A stretch of 64,000 nucleotides of DNA from Caulobacter vibrioides (GTDB lineage Bacteria > Pseudomonadota > Alphaproteobacteria > Caulobacterales > Caulobacteraceae), in assembly GCF_002858865.1 (NCBI RefSeq), contig NZ_PJRR01000014.1, forward strand, positions 62,001 through 126,000, written 5' to 3'. Made by a program: the position numbers and the translations under genes. Below the pieces are notes generated by a model. The model ran no database searches. It saw nothing but the letters and a program-made list of their open reading frames with translations, and was not told the origin of the DNA. Within the stretch, counting starts at the first letter, position 1, and each line of letters begins with the position of its first letter. Shown piece by piece: positions 36,341-48,357 of this stretch.

Positions 36341-38266
36341 ATGCGTTTCCCCTCCCGCCGCCTGACGGCGCTTCTCTTCGCCTCCGCCGTCGTCGCGCCG
36401 GGCGCGGCCCTGGCCCAGCGCGTGGGCGACAACGCCGTCGCCGGGGCCGAGGACGCCTTCGGCGCCAGCATCGGCAATGAGCGGGTGGGCCTGTACAGCG
36501 CCAGCGAGGTGCGCGGCTTTTCGCCGATCACCGCCGGCAACATCCGGCTGGAAGGGCTGTATGTCGACCGCCCCGCCAGCTTCACCGACCGCCTGGTGGC
36601 CAGCAATGTCGTGCGCGTGGGCCTGGCGGCGCAGAACTACCTGTTCCCCGCCCCGACCGGCGTGGTCGACTTCCGCATCCGCCCATCCGGCGACGAGCCG
36701 GTGCTGAGCGTGCTGGCGGGCTATGGCGCCTTGAACGGCGGCCGACTGGAGCTGGACGGCCAGTTGCCGGTCTCGGACACGCTCAGCCTGTTCGGCGGGG
36801 TGGCCGGCTTTGACGACGAGTACGGCAGCGGCGCGGACGCGGTCTATGCCTCCTACGCCCTGGGCGCACGCTGGCGTCCGACCCCCGGCGTCCAGATTCT
36901 TCCGTTCTGGAGCCGCGTCGACACCTGGAACCGCGAGATGGCGCCGATCTACGTGGCCGCGCCCGGCGTGCTGCCGCAAGAGGTCGCGCGCCGCCGCTAT
37001 GTCGGCCCCAGCTGGGCCGACAACCGCAACGTCGCCACCAACAGCGGCCTCATCGTTCATGCGCCGCTGCCCGCCAAGCTTGGCCTGTCGCTGGGCCTGT
37101 TCCGCTCCGAGCAGGACACGCGCGAGAACTACGCCCACGTCCTGACGGGAATCACCGCCGACGGCCTGGCGACGCGCCGGATCAGCCGCGATCCTCCGCA
37201 GAGCATCGTCTCCACCAGCGGCGAGGCCCGGATCAGCCGCGTCATCATAAGCGGCGACTTCTCCCATGGCCTGCACGCCTCGGTGCGCGGCCGGGTGCGC
37301 GACAGCCTCTATGGCGGCGGCGGCGCCTACAACTTCGGGACGGTGCGGCTGGAGGATCCGATCAACACCCCGCCGCCGACCTTCGTGCTGGGGGCCCGCA
37401 CCGCCGAAAAGGTCAAGCAGTGGACCGGCGGGGCGGCCTATGACCTGCGCTGGCGCGGTCGCGGCTCGCTGATGCTGGGCCTGCAGCGCACCGACTACGA
37501 CAAGACCGTGCGTCGCCCCGGCGTCGCGCCCGCCCTCACCCATGACAGCGCCTGGCTCTACAACGCCGCCGCCTCCTGGACCCTGACGCGGCGGCTCGCC
37601 CTCTATGGCAGCGTGACGCGCGGCCTGGAGGAAAGCGGCGTCGCGCCCGACAGCGCCGCCAACCGCACCCAGGCCCTGCCGGCCATCATGACCGACCAGT
37701 GGGACGCGGGCGTGCGCTGGGTCATGCCGGGCGACCTGCGGCTGGTCGCCGGCGCCTTCGACGTCCGTAAGCCCTATTTCGCGCCCGACGAGGTCAATGT
37801 GTTCCGCGAGATGGGCGTGGTGCGCCACCGGGGCCTGGAGGTCAGCGTGACGGGCGCGCCGATCGAGGGCCTGAACCTTGTCGCGGGCGCGGTCCTGATG
37901 CGCCCGCGCGTCACCGGCGCCCCGGTCGCGCAAGGCCGCCTTGGCCCCAAGCCCGTGGGTCAGACCGCCGCCACCCTGACGCTCAGCGGCACATGGGCCA
38001 CGCCGGTCGAGGGCCTGGCCCTGACCTTCGCCGCCAACCATCACGGCCGCCGCACCGCCGACCAGCTCAACCGCGTCTCGACTCCGGCCGCGACGATCTG
38101 GGACGCAGGCTTCCGCTACCGCTTCGACATGGGCAAGACCCCGGCCCTGCTGCGCCTGCAGGTCACCAACCTAACCGACGTCTTCGACTGGCGCGTGGTC
38201 AGCAGCGCCACCTACGACGTCAACGCCCCGCGCGCGGCGGCGCTGTTCCTGACGATGGATTTCTGA
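36341..38266 (+). CDS. TonB-dependent-receptor-like outer-membrane protein
   Basis: The 641-residue protein has a signal peptide (ending ALAQ), a short plug-like start (SEVRGFSPITAGNIRLEGLYVDRPASF with a second VVDFRIRPSG segment) and a long beta-barrel region with alternating aromatic patterns, ending TMDF, a proper C-terminal Phe. LQVTNLTDVFDWRV near the end is the usual TonB-receptor motif. No clear TonB box or N-terminal CarboxypepD domain is seen, and the plug is short for the family. The substrate may be a metal complex, judging from the Zur-like site upstream. Confidence 0.82.
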   Translation: MRFPSRRLTALLFASAVVAPGAALAQRVGDNAVAGAEDAFGASIGNERVGLYSASEVRGFSPITAGNIRLEGLYVDRPASFTDRLVASNVVRVGLAAQNYLFPAPTGVVDFRIRPSGDEPVLSVLAGYGALNGGRLELDGQLPVSDTLSLFGGVAGFDDEYGSGADAVYASYALGARWRPTPGVQILPFWSRVDTWNREMAPIYVAAPGVLPQEVARRRYVGPSWADNRNVATNSGLIVHAPLPAKLGLSLGLFRSEQDTRENYAHVLTGITADGLATRRISRDPPQSIVSTSGEARISRVIISGDFSHGLHASVRGRVRDSLYGGGGAYNFGTVRLEDPINTPPPTFVLGARTAEKVKQWTGGAAYDLRWRGRGSLMLGLQRTDYDKTVRRPGVAPALTHDSAWLYNAAASWTLTRRLALYGSVTRGLEESGVAPDSAANRTQALPAIMTDQWDAGVRWVMPGDLRLVAGAFDVRKPYFAPDEVNVFREMGVVRHRGLEVSVTGAPIEGLNLVAGAVLMRPRVTGAPVAQGRLGPKPVGQTAATLTLSGTWATPVEGLALTFAANHHGRRTADQLNRVSTPAATIWDAGFRYRFDMGKTPALLRLQVTNLTDVFDWRVVSSATYDVNAPRAAALFLTMDF

Positions 38267-38271
38267 GGAAA

Positions 38272-38460
38272 ATCCCTCTCTCATGGAGAGAGGGAGGGGC
38301 CCGCCGCGAAGCGGTGGGAGGGTGAGTGGGTACGCTTTTGCCGGACAGGGCAGTGACGGAAAGCGGCTAGATGGTTCGAGGGTATGCGGCTGACGTCGTA
38401 ACCACTCACCCTCCCACGCCTGCGGCGCGGGCCCCTCCCTCTCTCAAAGAGAGAGGGATT
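38272..38460. repeat. Intergenic palindromic repeat (subfamily A3)
   Basis: Arms AATCCCTCTCTCATGGAGAG and complement, then GAGGGGCCCG / CGGGCCCCTC, GGGAGGGTGAGTGG / CCACTCACCCTCCC. It starts 5 nt after the receptor stop codon. The same type recurs at 39876-40058. Confidence 0.85.
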
Positions 38461-38470
38461 CACCACGACG

Positions 38471-38501
38471 AAAAACCCGCCAGGATCGCTCCCGGCGGGC
38501 T
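38471..38501 (-). terminator. Terminator of rpmB
   Basis: On the minus strand CCCGCC and GGCGGG pair and are followed by TTTTTCG, about 35 nt after the rpmB stop. Confidence 0.75.
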
Positions 38502-38534
38502 TTCGAATTCGTCAGCCTTGAAAGGCTTGAAGCC

Positions 38535-38834
38535 TTAGGCGGCCTGAGCGGCGGCCTTGGCCTTGGCCTTCACCTGGGCCTTGATCTTCAGGGCGCGCGG
38601 CGACAGCTGCTCGTCCTTGGCGCCCAGCAGGAAGGTGTCCAGGCCGCCCTTGAAGTCGAGCGTGCGCAAGGCCGCGTTGCTGATGCGCAGCTTGAAGCTC
38701 TGGCCCAGCGACTCCGACTGGAGCGTGGCGGGCGACAGGGCCGGCAGGAAGCGGCGCTTGGTCTTGATGTTCGAGTGGCTCACATTGTGGCCGACCATCG
38801 GACCGATACCGGTAAGTTCGCAACGGCGCGACAT
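38535..38834 (-). CDS. rpmB: 50S ribosomal protein L28
   Basis: The 99-residue basic protein starts [29 protein letters not shown], the hallmark of L28, with [21 protein letters not shown] following. The C-terminal tail is Ala/Lys-rich. It is a monocistronic minus-strand gene divergent from the DUF3617 gene. Confidence 0.97.
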   Translation of the reverse strand: MSRRCELTGIGPMVGHNVSHSNIKTKRRFLPALSPATLQSESLGQSFKLRISNAALRTLDFKGGLDTFLLGAKDEQLSPRALKIKAQVKAKAKAAAQAA

Positions 38835-39099
38835 GGTGGTTACCTTGGCTTGGGCGAAGCCCCGCCCTCTTGAGAAGAGCCTGGCCCGCTAAGATATGAA
38901 TTCGGACACGCGAGCCGGACGAGCTGGCCGCGCGAGAGCGGGCGATATAGGCGAAGGCCCGCCCTTGAGTCAAGGCTGGTCTGGGTTTGAGCGCGCGCGC
39001 CGACTTCGCGGCCGCAAAGCAACCCGCCCCACCCGCGCCGCCTTCAAGCACGGTTCATCTGGCGCCTTATATAGAAGTCGCCTGAAGGAGACCCGCCCC

Positions 39100-39597
39100 A
39101 TGCGTTCGACCACCCTCGCCGCCTGCGCCCTGACCCTCGCCGTCGGCGTCGCCACGGCCGGATTCAGCCTGGCCCAGCCGCTGGTCAGCGCGGCGAGTCG
39201 CGTCGCGACCCCGGTTGCGGCCCCCGTAACCAGCAAGACGACGATTCTCCCCGGTCACTGGGAGTACGACTATCGGATCGGCCCGATCCCCGCCGGCAAC
39301 GAGACCCGCTGCCTCAAGCCCGCCGATGTCGAGCAGTTCTCGCGCGGCATCTGCACCCGCAAGTATCGCTGCGACTACACCACCAATGTGGTCCAAAACG
39401 GCAAGATCCGGCTGAAGGGGTCGTGGACCGACAAGAAGGACCGCGTCGCCCCGGTGACCGCCGAGGGCAGCTACACGCCCGAGCGCTTCAAGCTGAACAT
39501 CCAGCTGAAGACGATCAACGGCCTGCCGCTGGCCGGAACCATGACCGCCAAGCGCCTGTCAGCCGACTGCCCGCCCGACCAGACTGCGGCCAAATAG
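39100..39597 (+). CDS. DUF3617 family exported protein
   Basis: The 165-residue protein begins after GAAGGAG, with a signal peptide ending SLAQP. The mature part has the DUF3617 layout: PGHWEYDYRIGPIPAGNETRCLKPADVEQF, three further Cys (ICTRKYRCDY and ADCPPD) and a beta-rich end. Function is unknown. The gap of 513 nt that follows contains a candidate small RNA and a repeat. Confidence 0.78.
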   Translation: MRSTTLAACALTLAVGVATAGFSLAQPLVSAASRVATPVAAPVTSKTTILPGHWEYDYRIGPIPAGNETRCLKPADVEQFSRGICTRKYRCDYTTNVVQNGKIRLKGSWTDKKDRVAPVTAEGSYTPERFKLNIQLKTINGLPLAGTMTAKRLSADCPPDQTAAK

Positions 39598-39616
39598 CCC
39601 GCCCCATGAAACCGAT

Positions 39617-39745
39617 TTGTGGTTAATGCGCTTTCAGCTACAATAGCTAGTAGGGAACAAACACTGAATCGGCGAACGTCGCTGATTCGGTCCTGATTCG
39701 TTTCGCCCCTGTTCGGGGAAACGTTAGCGGGCGTTAAGCGGTGTT
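39617..39745 (+). ncRNA. Candidate small RNA
   Basis: TTGTGG (39617-39622) and TACAAT (39639-39644) form a promoter-like pair with 16-nt spacing. Two hairpins follow: GAATCGGCGA/TCGCTGATTC, and CGTTTC-CCC/GGG-GAAACG (about 39700-39725). No ORF overlaps. The downstream end is not obvious. Confidence 0.35.
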
Positions 39746-39875
39746 TCCCGGGCGCCCGACATTTCAGTTTCAGATCGCGGGTGGGCTGTGGCCGACAAGA
39801 CCGGTCGCCGGCGCGGAGCAGGGCTGCAAACGGACGCTGGCGACCTCAGCAACGGGTCGGGATCGGCCACAAGGA

Positions 39876-40058
39876 ATCCCTCTCTCATGGAGAGAGGGAG
39901 GGGCCCGCGCCGCAGGCGTGGGAGGGTGAGTGGGTAGGCGAAGCCCGTAGACGATTCTGACGCTGTGCTGATCTATGTGCCGGCACGCCGGCTGACGGCG
40001 TAGCCACTCACCCTCCCAAGCTTCGCTTGGGCCCCTCCCTCTCTCTAAGAGAGAGGGC
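39876..40058. repeat. Intergenic palindromic repeat (subfamily A3)
   Basis: Same arms as at 38272-38460. It is the only A-type copy here not placed directly after a stop codon (278 nt from the DUF3617 gene) and lies 52 nt from the end of the convergent MGMT gene. Confidence 0.85.
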
Positions 40059-40110
40059 TTTTGCGCGACGTCCGCCCAGAGTCGAAGCCAGCCCTTTGCT
40101 CTCAGCCCCC

Positions 40111-40686
40111 CTACCCGCCCCGCGGCGGGGCCACCGAAAACTCCAGATCAAACAAGGTCGGCGCCCCGCTGGTCCGCGCCTTCTCGATCGTCAGCAGTTG
40201 GGCCTTGGTCGCCGAGCCGCCGGAGGCGGAGAAGCCGCCCATACTGCCTGACGAGCCCAGCACCCGATGGCACGGCACCACGATCGGCCAGGGGTTCTCG
40301 CCCAGGGCCTTGCCGACGGCGCGGGCCGCGCCCGGTTCGCCCAGGGCGCGGGCCACCTGGCCATAGGTCGAGGTCTCGCCCGGTGGAATGGCCCGGGCGA
40401 TGGCATAGACCCGCAGGTTGAAGGCGCTCTGGCCCTTCACGTCCAAGACGATGTCGGCCAGATCGTCGCGGTCGCCGGCCAGCAGGTCGCGAACGCGGTC
40501 GATGACGGCCTCGAGCTCAGGCGGCGGGTCAGCCTCGACAGCGTCCGGGAACCGCTTGCGCAGCCGCGCCCAGGCCGCGCCGGGCGTGGCCTCGGGCAGT
40601 TGCACGCCGATCAGGCCGCTTTGGCTCCAGGCGAGGCCGCAGCGGCCAATCGCCGTGTCAAAAAGGGCGAAACCCTGGGTGGTCAT
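40111..40686 (-). CDS. MGMT/Ogt-like methyltransferase
   Basis: The 191-residue protein has the acceptor site PCHRVLG and the winged-helix FNLRVYAIARAIPPGETSTYGQVARALGEPGAARAVG. The region after the Cys reads GGFSASGGSATKAQLLTIE instead of the usual GYxxGLxRKxxLL, so it is a divergent branch. Alkylguanine repair is the likely role, in parallel with 16284-16796, but the substrate range may differ. Confidence 0.87.
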   Translation of the reverse strand: MTTQGFALFDTAIGRCGLAWSQSGLIGVQLPEATPGAAWARLRKRFPDAVEADPPPELEAVIDRVRDLLAGDRDDLADIVLDVKGQSAFNLRVYAIARAIPPGETSTYGQVARALGEPGAARAVGKALGENPWPIVVPCHRVLGSSGSMGGFSASGGSATKAQLLTIEKARTSGAPTLFDLEFSVAPPRGG

Positions 40687-40766
40687 GCCTAAAAACTAGC
40701 AGGCCTGTTGCGACTTGGCAGGACCGCGCCGTACGTTTTCCAGATCTTGCTGCTTGGAGACCGCCC

Positions 40767-42401
40767 GTGCGCCGCCTCGTTCTCGCCGCCCTGCTGGCCG
40801 CCACCTCCTTGACCACGGCCAAGGCCGGCGACCTGCTGATCCACGGCGGGCCGATCCACACCGGCGTCGAGGCCGCGCCGACCGCCGAGGCCGTGCTGAT
40901 CCGCGACGACAGGATCCTGTTCGTCGGTCCGCTGGCCGCCGCCAAGGCCAAGGCCGCCAAGGACGTGCGCGCCATCGACCTGAAGGGGGCGGCGGCCTAT
41001 CCGGGCTTTGTCGACGCCCACGCCCACCTGACCGGGATCGGCCTGCGCGAGCTGACCTTGAACCTGGATCAGGTGAAATCGGTCGCCGAGCTGACAGCCA
41101 CGGTCAAGGCCTACGCCGCCGCCCATCCCGAGGGCGCGATCTATGGCCGGGGCTGGATCGAGACCCACTGGCCCGAAAAGCGCTTCCCCACCAAGGCCGA
41201 TCTCGACGCCGCCGCGCCGGGGCGGATCGTGGTGCTGGGCCGCTCGGACGGTCACGCCAGCGTGGCGTCCAGCGCCGCCCTGGCCAAGGCCGGCGTCACC
41301 GCCGCCACGGTCTCGCCCCCCGGCGGCGATATCCTCAAAGGCCCTGACGGCCAGCCCGACGGCATGCTGATCGACCACGCCCAGGCCCTGGTGCGGAACG
41401 TCATTCCGCCGCCGAACCAGGCCCTCAAGCGCGAGGCCCTGCGCAAGGCCGGCCAGCTCTACGCCGCGCGCGGCTGGACCGGCATGGCCAATATGAGCGT
41501 CATGGCCGAGGACCTTTCCCTGCTGCGCGATGAAGCCGCCAAGGGAAACTTCCACATCCGCATCGACAACTACATGGACCCCAGCGGCGCCGAGGAGGTG
41601 CTGACCAAGGGGCCGCAGACCGACGCCACCGGCCTGATCCGGGTGCAGGGCATCAAGCTCTATATGGACGGCGCCCTGGGCTCGCGCGGCGCGGCCCTGC
41701 TGGAGCCCTATAGCGACGCCGACACGCTGGGCCTGCAACTGACCCAGCCGGAGCAGGGTCTGGCGCTGATGAAGCGCGCCAAGGCCGCCGGCGCCCAGGT
41801 CGCCATGCACGCCATCGGCGATCGCGGCAACCGCCTGGTGCTGGACTGGTTCGAGCAGAGCCTGGGCGCCGAGGCCAAGGCCGCGCGCTGGCGCAACGAG
41901 CATTCGCAGATCGTCGCCGACACCGACGTGCCGCGCTTCGCCAAGCTGGGGGTCATCGCCTCGATGCAGCCCAGCCACGCGATCGGCGACCTCTTCTTCG
42001 CCCCGGCGCGCCTGGGCAAGGCCCGCCTGCACGAGGGCTATCGCTGGGCCGACTTCCTGAAGGCCGGCGTGGTGGTGGCGGCGGGCTCGGACGCGCCGGT
42101 CGAGGTCGGCGACCCGCGCATCGAGTTCTACGCCGCCGTCTATCGCCACAGCCTGGACGGCTTCGCCAACGCCGACTGGCATCTCGATCAGGCGGTCAGC
42201 CGCGCCGAAGCGCTGAAGATGCTGACCCTGGCCCCCGCCTACGCCGTGTTCCGCGAAAAGGAGCTGGGCACCCTGGAGGCCGGCAAGAAGGCGGATGTGA
42301 CGGCCTTCAGCAAGGACCTGATGACCATCCCGCCCAAGGAGATCCTGACCGTCGATCCGGTTCTGACAGTGGTGGATGGGAAGGTGGTGTTCAGCCGGTA
42401 A
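40767..42401 (+). CDS. Exported amidohydrolase (YtcJ-like)
   Basis: The 544-residue protein has a signal peptide (cleavage near AKAG) and an amidohydrolase-3 domain: an N-terminal beta sandwich (ADLLIHGGPIHT-like start), the metal-binding GFVDAHAHL, YGRGWIETHWPEKRFPTKADLDAAAPGR, the carboxylated-Lys region GIKLYMDGALGSRGA, HAIGDRGNR, and SDAPVEVGDPRIEFYAAV. Members hydrolyse amides in diverse substrates. The stop is followed after 1 nt by a palindromic repeat. Confidence 0.9.
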   Translation: MRRLVLAALLAATSLTTAKAGDLLIHGGPIHTGVEAAPTAEAVLIRDDRILFVGPLAAAKAKAAKDVRAIDLKGAAAYPGFVDAHAHLTGIGLRELTLNLDQVKSVAELTATVKAYAAAHPEGAIYGRGWIETHWPEKRFPTKADLDAAAPGRIVVLGRSDGHASVASSAALAKAGVTAATVSPPGGDILKGPDGQPDGMLIDHAQALVRNVIPPPNQALKREALRKAGQLYAARGWTGMANMSVMAEDLSLLRDEAAKGNFHIRIDNYMDPSGAEEVLTKGPQTDATGLIRVQGIKLYMDGALGSRGAALLEPYSDADTLGLQLTQPEQGLALMKRAKAAGAQVAMHAIGDRGNRLVLDWFEQSLGAEAKAARWRNEHSQIVADTDVPRFAKLGVIASMQPSHAIGDLFFAPARLGKARLHEGYRWADFLKAGVVVAAGSDAPVEVGDPRIEFYAAVYRHSLDGFANADWHLDQAVSRAEALKMLTLAPAYAVFREKELGTLEAGKKADVTAFSKDLMTIPPKEILTVDPVLTVVDGKVVFSR

Positions 42402-42402
42402 A

Positions 42403-42517
42403 CCCCTCCCCCCAGCGGGGGAGGTGTCGACTCGAAGAGACGACGGAGGGGGAAGAGGCCGGGCCAGGAGAACTTCCCCCTCCGGCCTTCGGCCACCTCC
42501 CCCGCCGGGGGGAGGAT
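42403..42517. repeat. Intergenic palindromic repeat (subfamily A1)
   Basis: Arms CCCTCCCCCCAGCGGGGGAG and complement, with inner CGGAGGGGGAAG / CTTCCCCCTCCGG. It abuts the amidohydrolase stop codon (1 nt). Confidence 0.85.
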
Positions 42518-42573
42518 CTGGAACCACTAACCCCCGCCTTGCCCCGCCCCGATTCCCGCCCCACTTTCGGCCC

Positions 42574-45137
<2,564 letters not shown>

Positions 45138-45141
<4 letters not shown>

Positions 45142-45431
45142 CGGCCCACGACGATGCGATCAACGATGCGGTCCGCGCCGATGTCTGGCTGTGGCGGGCG
45201 CGATTCTTCAAGACCCGCTCGCTGGCCGCCAAGTTCGTCGACGAAGGCCGCATCCGCCTGACACGCGCCGGAACCGAGAGCCGGATCGACAAGCCCTCGC
45301 GGACGGTCAAGCCCGGCGACGTGCTGGTGTTTGGCCTCGCCGGCCGGCTGATCGCGGTTCGGGTGCTGGACTGCGGCGAGCGAAGGGGCCCGGCGACTGA
45401 GGCGCGAGGGCTGTACGAGGCGGTGGAGTAG
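45138..45431 (+). CDS. S4-domain RNA-binding protein (Hsp15-like)
   Basis: The 97-residue basic protein is one S4 domain: RADVWLWRARFFKTRSLAAKFVDEGRIRLTRAG, then IDKPSRTVKPGDVLVFGLAGRLIAVRVL. This matches Hsp15/RlbA (HslR), which binds stalled 50S subunits with peptidyl-tRNA. Its translation is coupled to the helicase gene by the ATGA overlap, pointing to a shared RNA role. Confidence 0.87.
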
Positions 45432-45437
45432 GATCGC

Positions 45438-45660
45438 AAATCCTCTCCCCGTGGGAGAGGTGTCGGCGCAGCCGACGGAGAGGGAAGAGACCGGGCCAGG
45501 ACAACGTCCCCCTCCGGCCTTCGGCCACCTCCCCCTCTAGAGCGTGACGCCGAAAGTGGGAACCGGTTTCGGCGCAAGTCACGCTCTAAGTGTTTGATTT
45601 AGAGCCTCGTTATCGCGTCAAAACGATTCCGTTTTGACGCGCGAGGCTCTGGGGGGAGGA
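45438..45660. repeat. Intergenic palindromic repeat (A1), interrupted by another repeat
   Basis: The left half (TCCTCTCCCCGTGGGAGAGG and CCCCCTCCGGCC...CACCTCCCCCT) and the last few bases of the right arm (GGGGGGAGGATT) are from the A1 family, but they are separated by 112 nt of unrelated hairpin sequence at 45539-45650. It lies between the S4 gene and the convergent GGDEF-EAL gene. Confidence 0.8.
45539..45650. repeat. Double-hairpin repeat nested within the A1 repeat
   Basis: Hairpin 1 (45539-45587): AGAGCGTGAC / GTCACGCTCT with inner GCCGAAA / TTTCGGC and a GTGGGAACCGG centre. Hairpin 2 (45601-45650): AGAGCCTCG / CGAGGCTCT with inner CGCGTCAAAACG / CGTTTTGACGCG. The AAGTGGGAACCGGTTT core is typical of palindromes dispersed in many Rhizobiales genomes. 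Confidence 0.8.
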
Positions 45661-45666
45661 TTGCCG

Positions 45667-47751
45667 TCAGCCTCCAAACCCCTTCAGGAACTCCGCCACC
45701 TCACCGGCCGGCATCGGGCGGCCGAAGTGGTAGCCCTGGATCTGGTCGCAGCCATAGCGCGCCAGGGCCTCCAGTTGCTCGGCGTCCTCGACGCCCTCGG
45801 CCACCACCTTCATGCCCATCGACGTGCCCAGCGTGATCACCGCTTTCACGATGGCCTCGTCCTCGCCGTTCTGGACGAAGGACTTGTCGATCTTCAGACG
45901 GTCGATCGGGAACTGGCGCAGATTGGCCAGGCTGGCATAGCCGGTGCCGAAGTCGTCGAGCGCGATCATCACCCCCGCCTCGTGCAGACGGCGCACGGTC
46001 TCGCTGACCAGGTCAGAGCCCCAGCCCATATAGACGTTCTCGGTGACCTCGATGGTCAGGCGCTCACAGGGCACGTTCCAGCGGGCCAGGCGCTCCTGGA
46101 TCTCTTCGGCCAGACGTCCGCTGCGGAACTGGGCCGAGCTGATGTTGACCGCGACGCGGCCGAACTCGACGCCTTCGTCCAGCCAGGCCCGCATCTGTTT
46201 CAGCGCCGTCTCGAACGCCACGTCGCCCAGCTTCAGGGAGAGATCTTGATCCTCGAAGGCCGCCATGAAGCGGGCCGGCGTCAGGACGCCCTGCTCCGGG
46301 TGCACCCAGCGCATCAGGGCCTCGAAGCCGGCGACCCTGTTCTCGCGGATATCGACCACCGGCTGGTAGTACAGGGTGAACTCGTTCTCCGTCAGGGCCG
46401 CCCGGACGTCGCGCAGCAGCTCCAGACGTCGCTCGACCTCGGAGCGCATCGACGGCTCGAACACGATGCTGCGATTGCGGCCCGCCTCCTTGGCCCGGTA
46501 GAGGGCGATGTCGGCGTTCTTGATCATGTGGGCGGGGTCGGCGTCGAGGTCGCCGTGCAGGGCCGCGCCGATGCTGGCGCTGGCGGTGAAGCTGCGCCCC
46601 CCGTGCTGGATCGGACGCCGCAGCAGATCCTGCAGCGCCTCGATCGGTCGGGTCATGTCAGCCTCGCCATGCAGGCCGCGCAGGATCACCGCGAACTCGT
46701 CGCCGCCCAGGCGCGCGACGGTGTCGCCGGTCCGGAAGGCGTGCTGCAGCATACCCGCCAGGCGCTTGAGCAGCGCATCGCCGGCGTCGTGGCCCAGGGT
46801 GTCGTTGATGTCCTTGAAGTGATCGACGTCGATCATGATCAGGCCGAACATCTCGCCCAGCGTCTCCGACGCCGAGACCGCCTCCTGGAAGCGGTGCTGG
46901 AACAGGGTGCGGTTGGGCAGGCCCGTCAGCGGATCCTTGAAGGCCAGGGTCTCGATCGCCTCGGTCTGGCGCCGGCGGTCAGTGATGTCCTTGAACAGGT
47001 TCACCAGCTTCTCGGGCTGACCGTCCTGGCCGATGAACACCTTGCCCACCGAGCGCACCCAGGTCTCGACCCCGTCGTCGCGCCTGAGCTTGAATTCGAA
47101 CACCCGCGCCTCGCCCAGCTTGCGGCTGGCCACCAGGTCGGCGCAGCGCTGGCGGTCCTCGGGATGGACGATCTCCAACGGGTCGTCCTTGAAGGTGCAG
47201 TACTTCTGCAGGTCGGGGGCGTGACCGGAGAAGAACACCTGGCGGGTGCGCAGGTCGTATTCGCGCACCAGCAGGTCATCGAGCTCCAGGGCCATGGTCA
47301 GGCGCTGGCGGTCGCGCTCGGCGCGCAGCACGCTTTCGGCATAGCCGGTGACGTCGCGAGCCGTGACCATCACGGCGTAGGGCTCGTCATCGTCACGACA
47401 GGCGCTGAACTCGGTGCGCCAGACCCGCTGAGCGCCCGACTCGTCCGTGACCGGCAGATAGCGGGAGAAGGCCAGGCCTTCCTCGGCGCAGGCCAGCAGG
47501 GCGGCGGCGTCCTCACGCGCGACCAGGCCGCCGGCGACCGCCTCCCCCCCGATCAAGAGGCCCGGCGCGATCCCCTGCGCGCCCCAATCGCGGCTGACGG
47601 CGATCAGCGACAGGTCGCGATCCAGCAGCGCCGTGGCGAACGGGATCTCTCTGATGAACTCGCCGAACGCACGCGCGCGCGCCCTGGCCAGGGCGCGTTT
47701 TCCGTCTTCGGCCACCATGTCTTGTCGGACAGCCAAGGCTTGAGTCTTCAT
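45667..47751 (-). CDS. PAS-GGDEF-EAL cyclic-di-GMP protein
   Basis: The 694-residue protein has an N-terminal PAS-like region (two blocks, to about residue 270, with YAVMVTARDVTGYAES and LVNLFKDITDRR), a GGDEF domain with intact RLGGDEFAVIL, and an EAL domain with AGFEALMRW, VNISSAQF, TIEVTENV, LDDFGTGYASL and GVEDAEQLEAL...CDQIQGYHFGRP. Both domains keep their catalytic motifs, so it may act as diguanylate cyclase, phosphodiesterase or both, in response to a PAS ligand. No membrane segment is seen. It would influence motility and holdfast behaviour in Caulobacter (inference). Confidence 0.92.
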   Translation of the reverse strand: MKTQALAVRQDMVAEDGKRALARARARAFGEFIREIPFATALLDRDLSLIAVSRDWGAQGIAPGLLIGGEAVAGGLVAREDAAALLACAEEGLAFSRYLPVTDESGAQRVWRTEFSACRDDDEPYAVMVTARDVTGYAESVLRAERDRQRLTMALELDDLLVREYDLRTRQVFFSGHAPDLQKYCTFKDDPLEIVHPEDRQRCADLVASRKLGEARVFEFKLRRDDGVETWVRSVGKVFIGQDGQPEKLVNLFKDITDRRRQTEAIETLAFKDPLTGLPNRTLFQHRFQEAVSASETLGEMFGLIMIDVDHFKDINDTLGHDAGDALLKRLAGMLQHAFRTGDTVARLGGDEFAVILRGLHGEADMTRPIEALQDLLRRPIQHGGRSFTASASIGAALHGDLDADPAHMIKNADIALYRAKEAGRNRSIVFEPSMRSEVERRLELLRDVRAALTENEFTLYYQPVVDIRENRVAGFEALMRWVHPEQGVLTPARFMAAFEDQDLSLKLGDVAFETALKQMRAWLDEGVEFGRVAVNISSAQFRSGRLAEEIQERLARWNVPCERLTIEVTENVYMGWGSDLVSETVRRLHEAGVMIALDDFGTGYASLANLRQFPIDRLKIDKSFVQNGEDEAIVKAVITLGTSMGMKVVAEGVEDAEQLEALARYGCDQIQGYHFGRPMPAGEVAEFLKGFGG

Positions 47752-48015
47752 AAAGTCGGATTCCCGACGTTGTTTTTATTGGGCGTTCCCCCGGCGGCAT
47801 AATTCCGTTCGTTCAATAAGAAATAGTTTTCACGGAGGTAACCGATTGTCGCGGAGGCGGCATGGCGCCGCCGGGCCACCGCCCCAGAAATGCGCGTGCT
47901 CTGGCGCGGCGATCAGAATTCCTGAGCCAGTACGAGAGTAAGCCGCATTGACAAGCGGCCCCCAGACTTCGAAAACGCGCCCGCCGAACTCCGCCCGATC
48001 TCAACCGAGTTTTCG

Positions 48016-48357
48016 ATGACCTACATCGTCACCGACGCCTGCGTCCGCTGCAAGTTCATGGACTGCGTGGAGGTGTGTCCGGTCGATTGCTTCTACGAAG
48101 GCGAGAACTTCCTCGTCATCAATCCGGACGAATGCATCGACTGCGGCGTCTGCGAACCCGAGTGCCCGGTCGACGCCATCAAGCCGGACACCGAGGACGA
48201 GGCCGACGGCAAGTGGCTGAAGATCAACGCCGACTACGCCAAGGTCTGGCCGAACATCACGGTCAAGGGCGAGCCGCCCGCCGACCGCGAGGATTTCGAG
48301 CGCGAGACCGGCAAGTTCGAGAAGTACTTCAGCGAAAAGCCCGGCAAGGGCTCCTGA
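48016..48357 (+). CDS. fdxA: Seven-iron ferredoxin FdxA
   Basis: The 113-residue ferredoxin binds one 3Fe-4S and one 4Fe-4S cluster through [17 protein letters not shown] and [16 protein letters not shown], the usual FdxA arrangement. The acidic extension at the C-terminus is normal. It transfers electrons in the cytoplasm. The next gene downstream is cdnL, 352 nt away; the pair fdxA-cdnL is common in alphaproteobacteria. Confidence 0.95.
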   Translation: MTYIVTDACVRCKFMDCVEVCPVDCFYEGENFLVINPDECIDCGVCEPECPVDAIKPDTEDEADGKWLKINADYAKVWPNITVKGEPPADREDFERETGKFEKYFSEKPGKGS

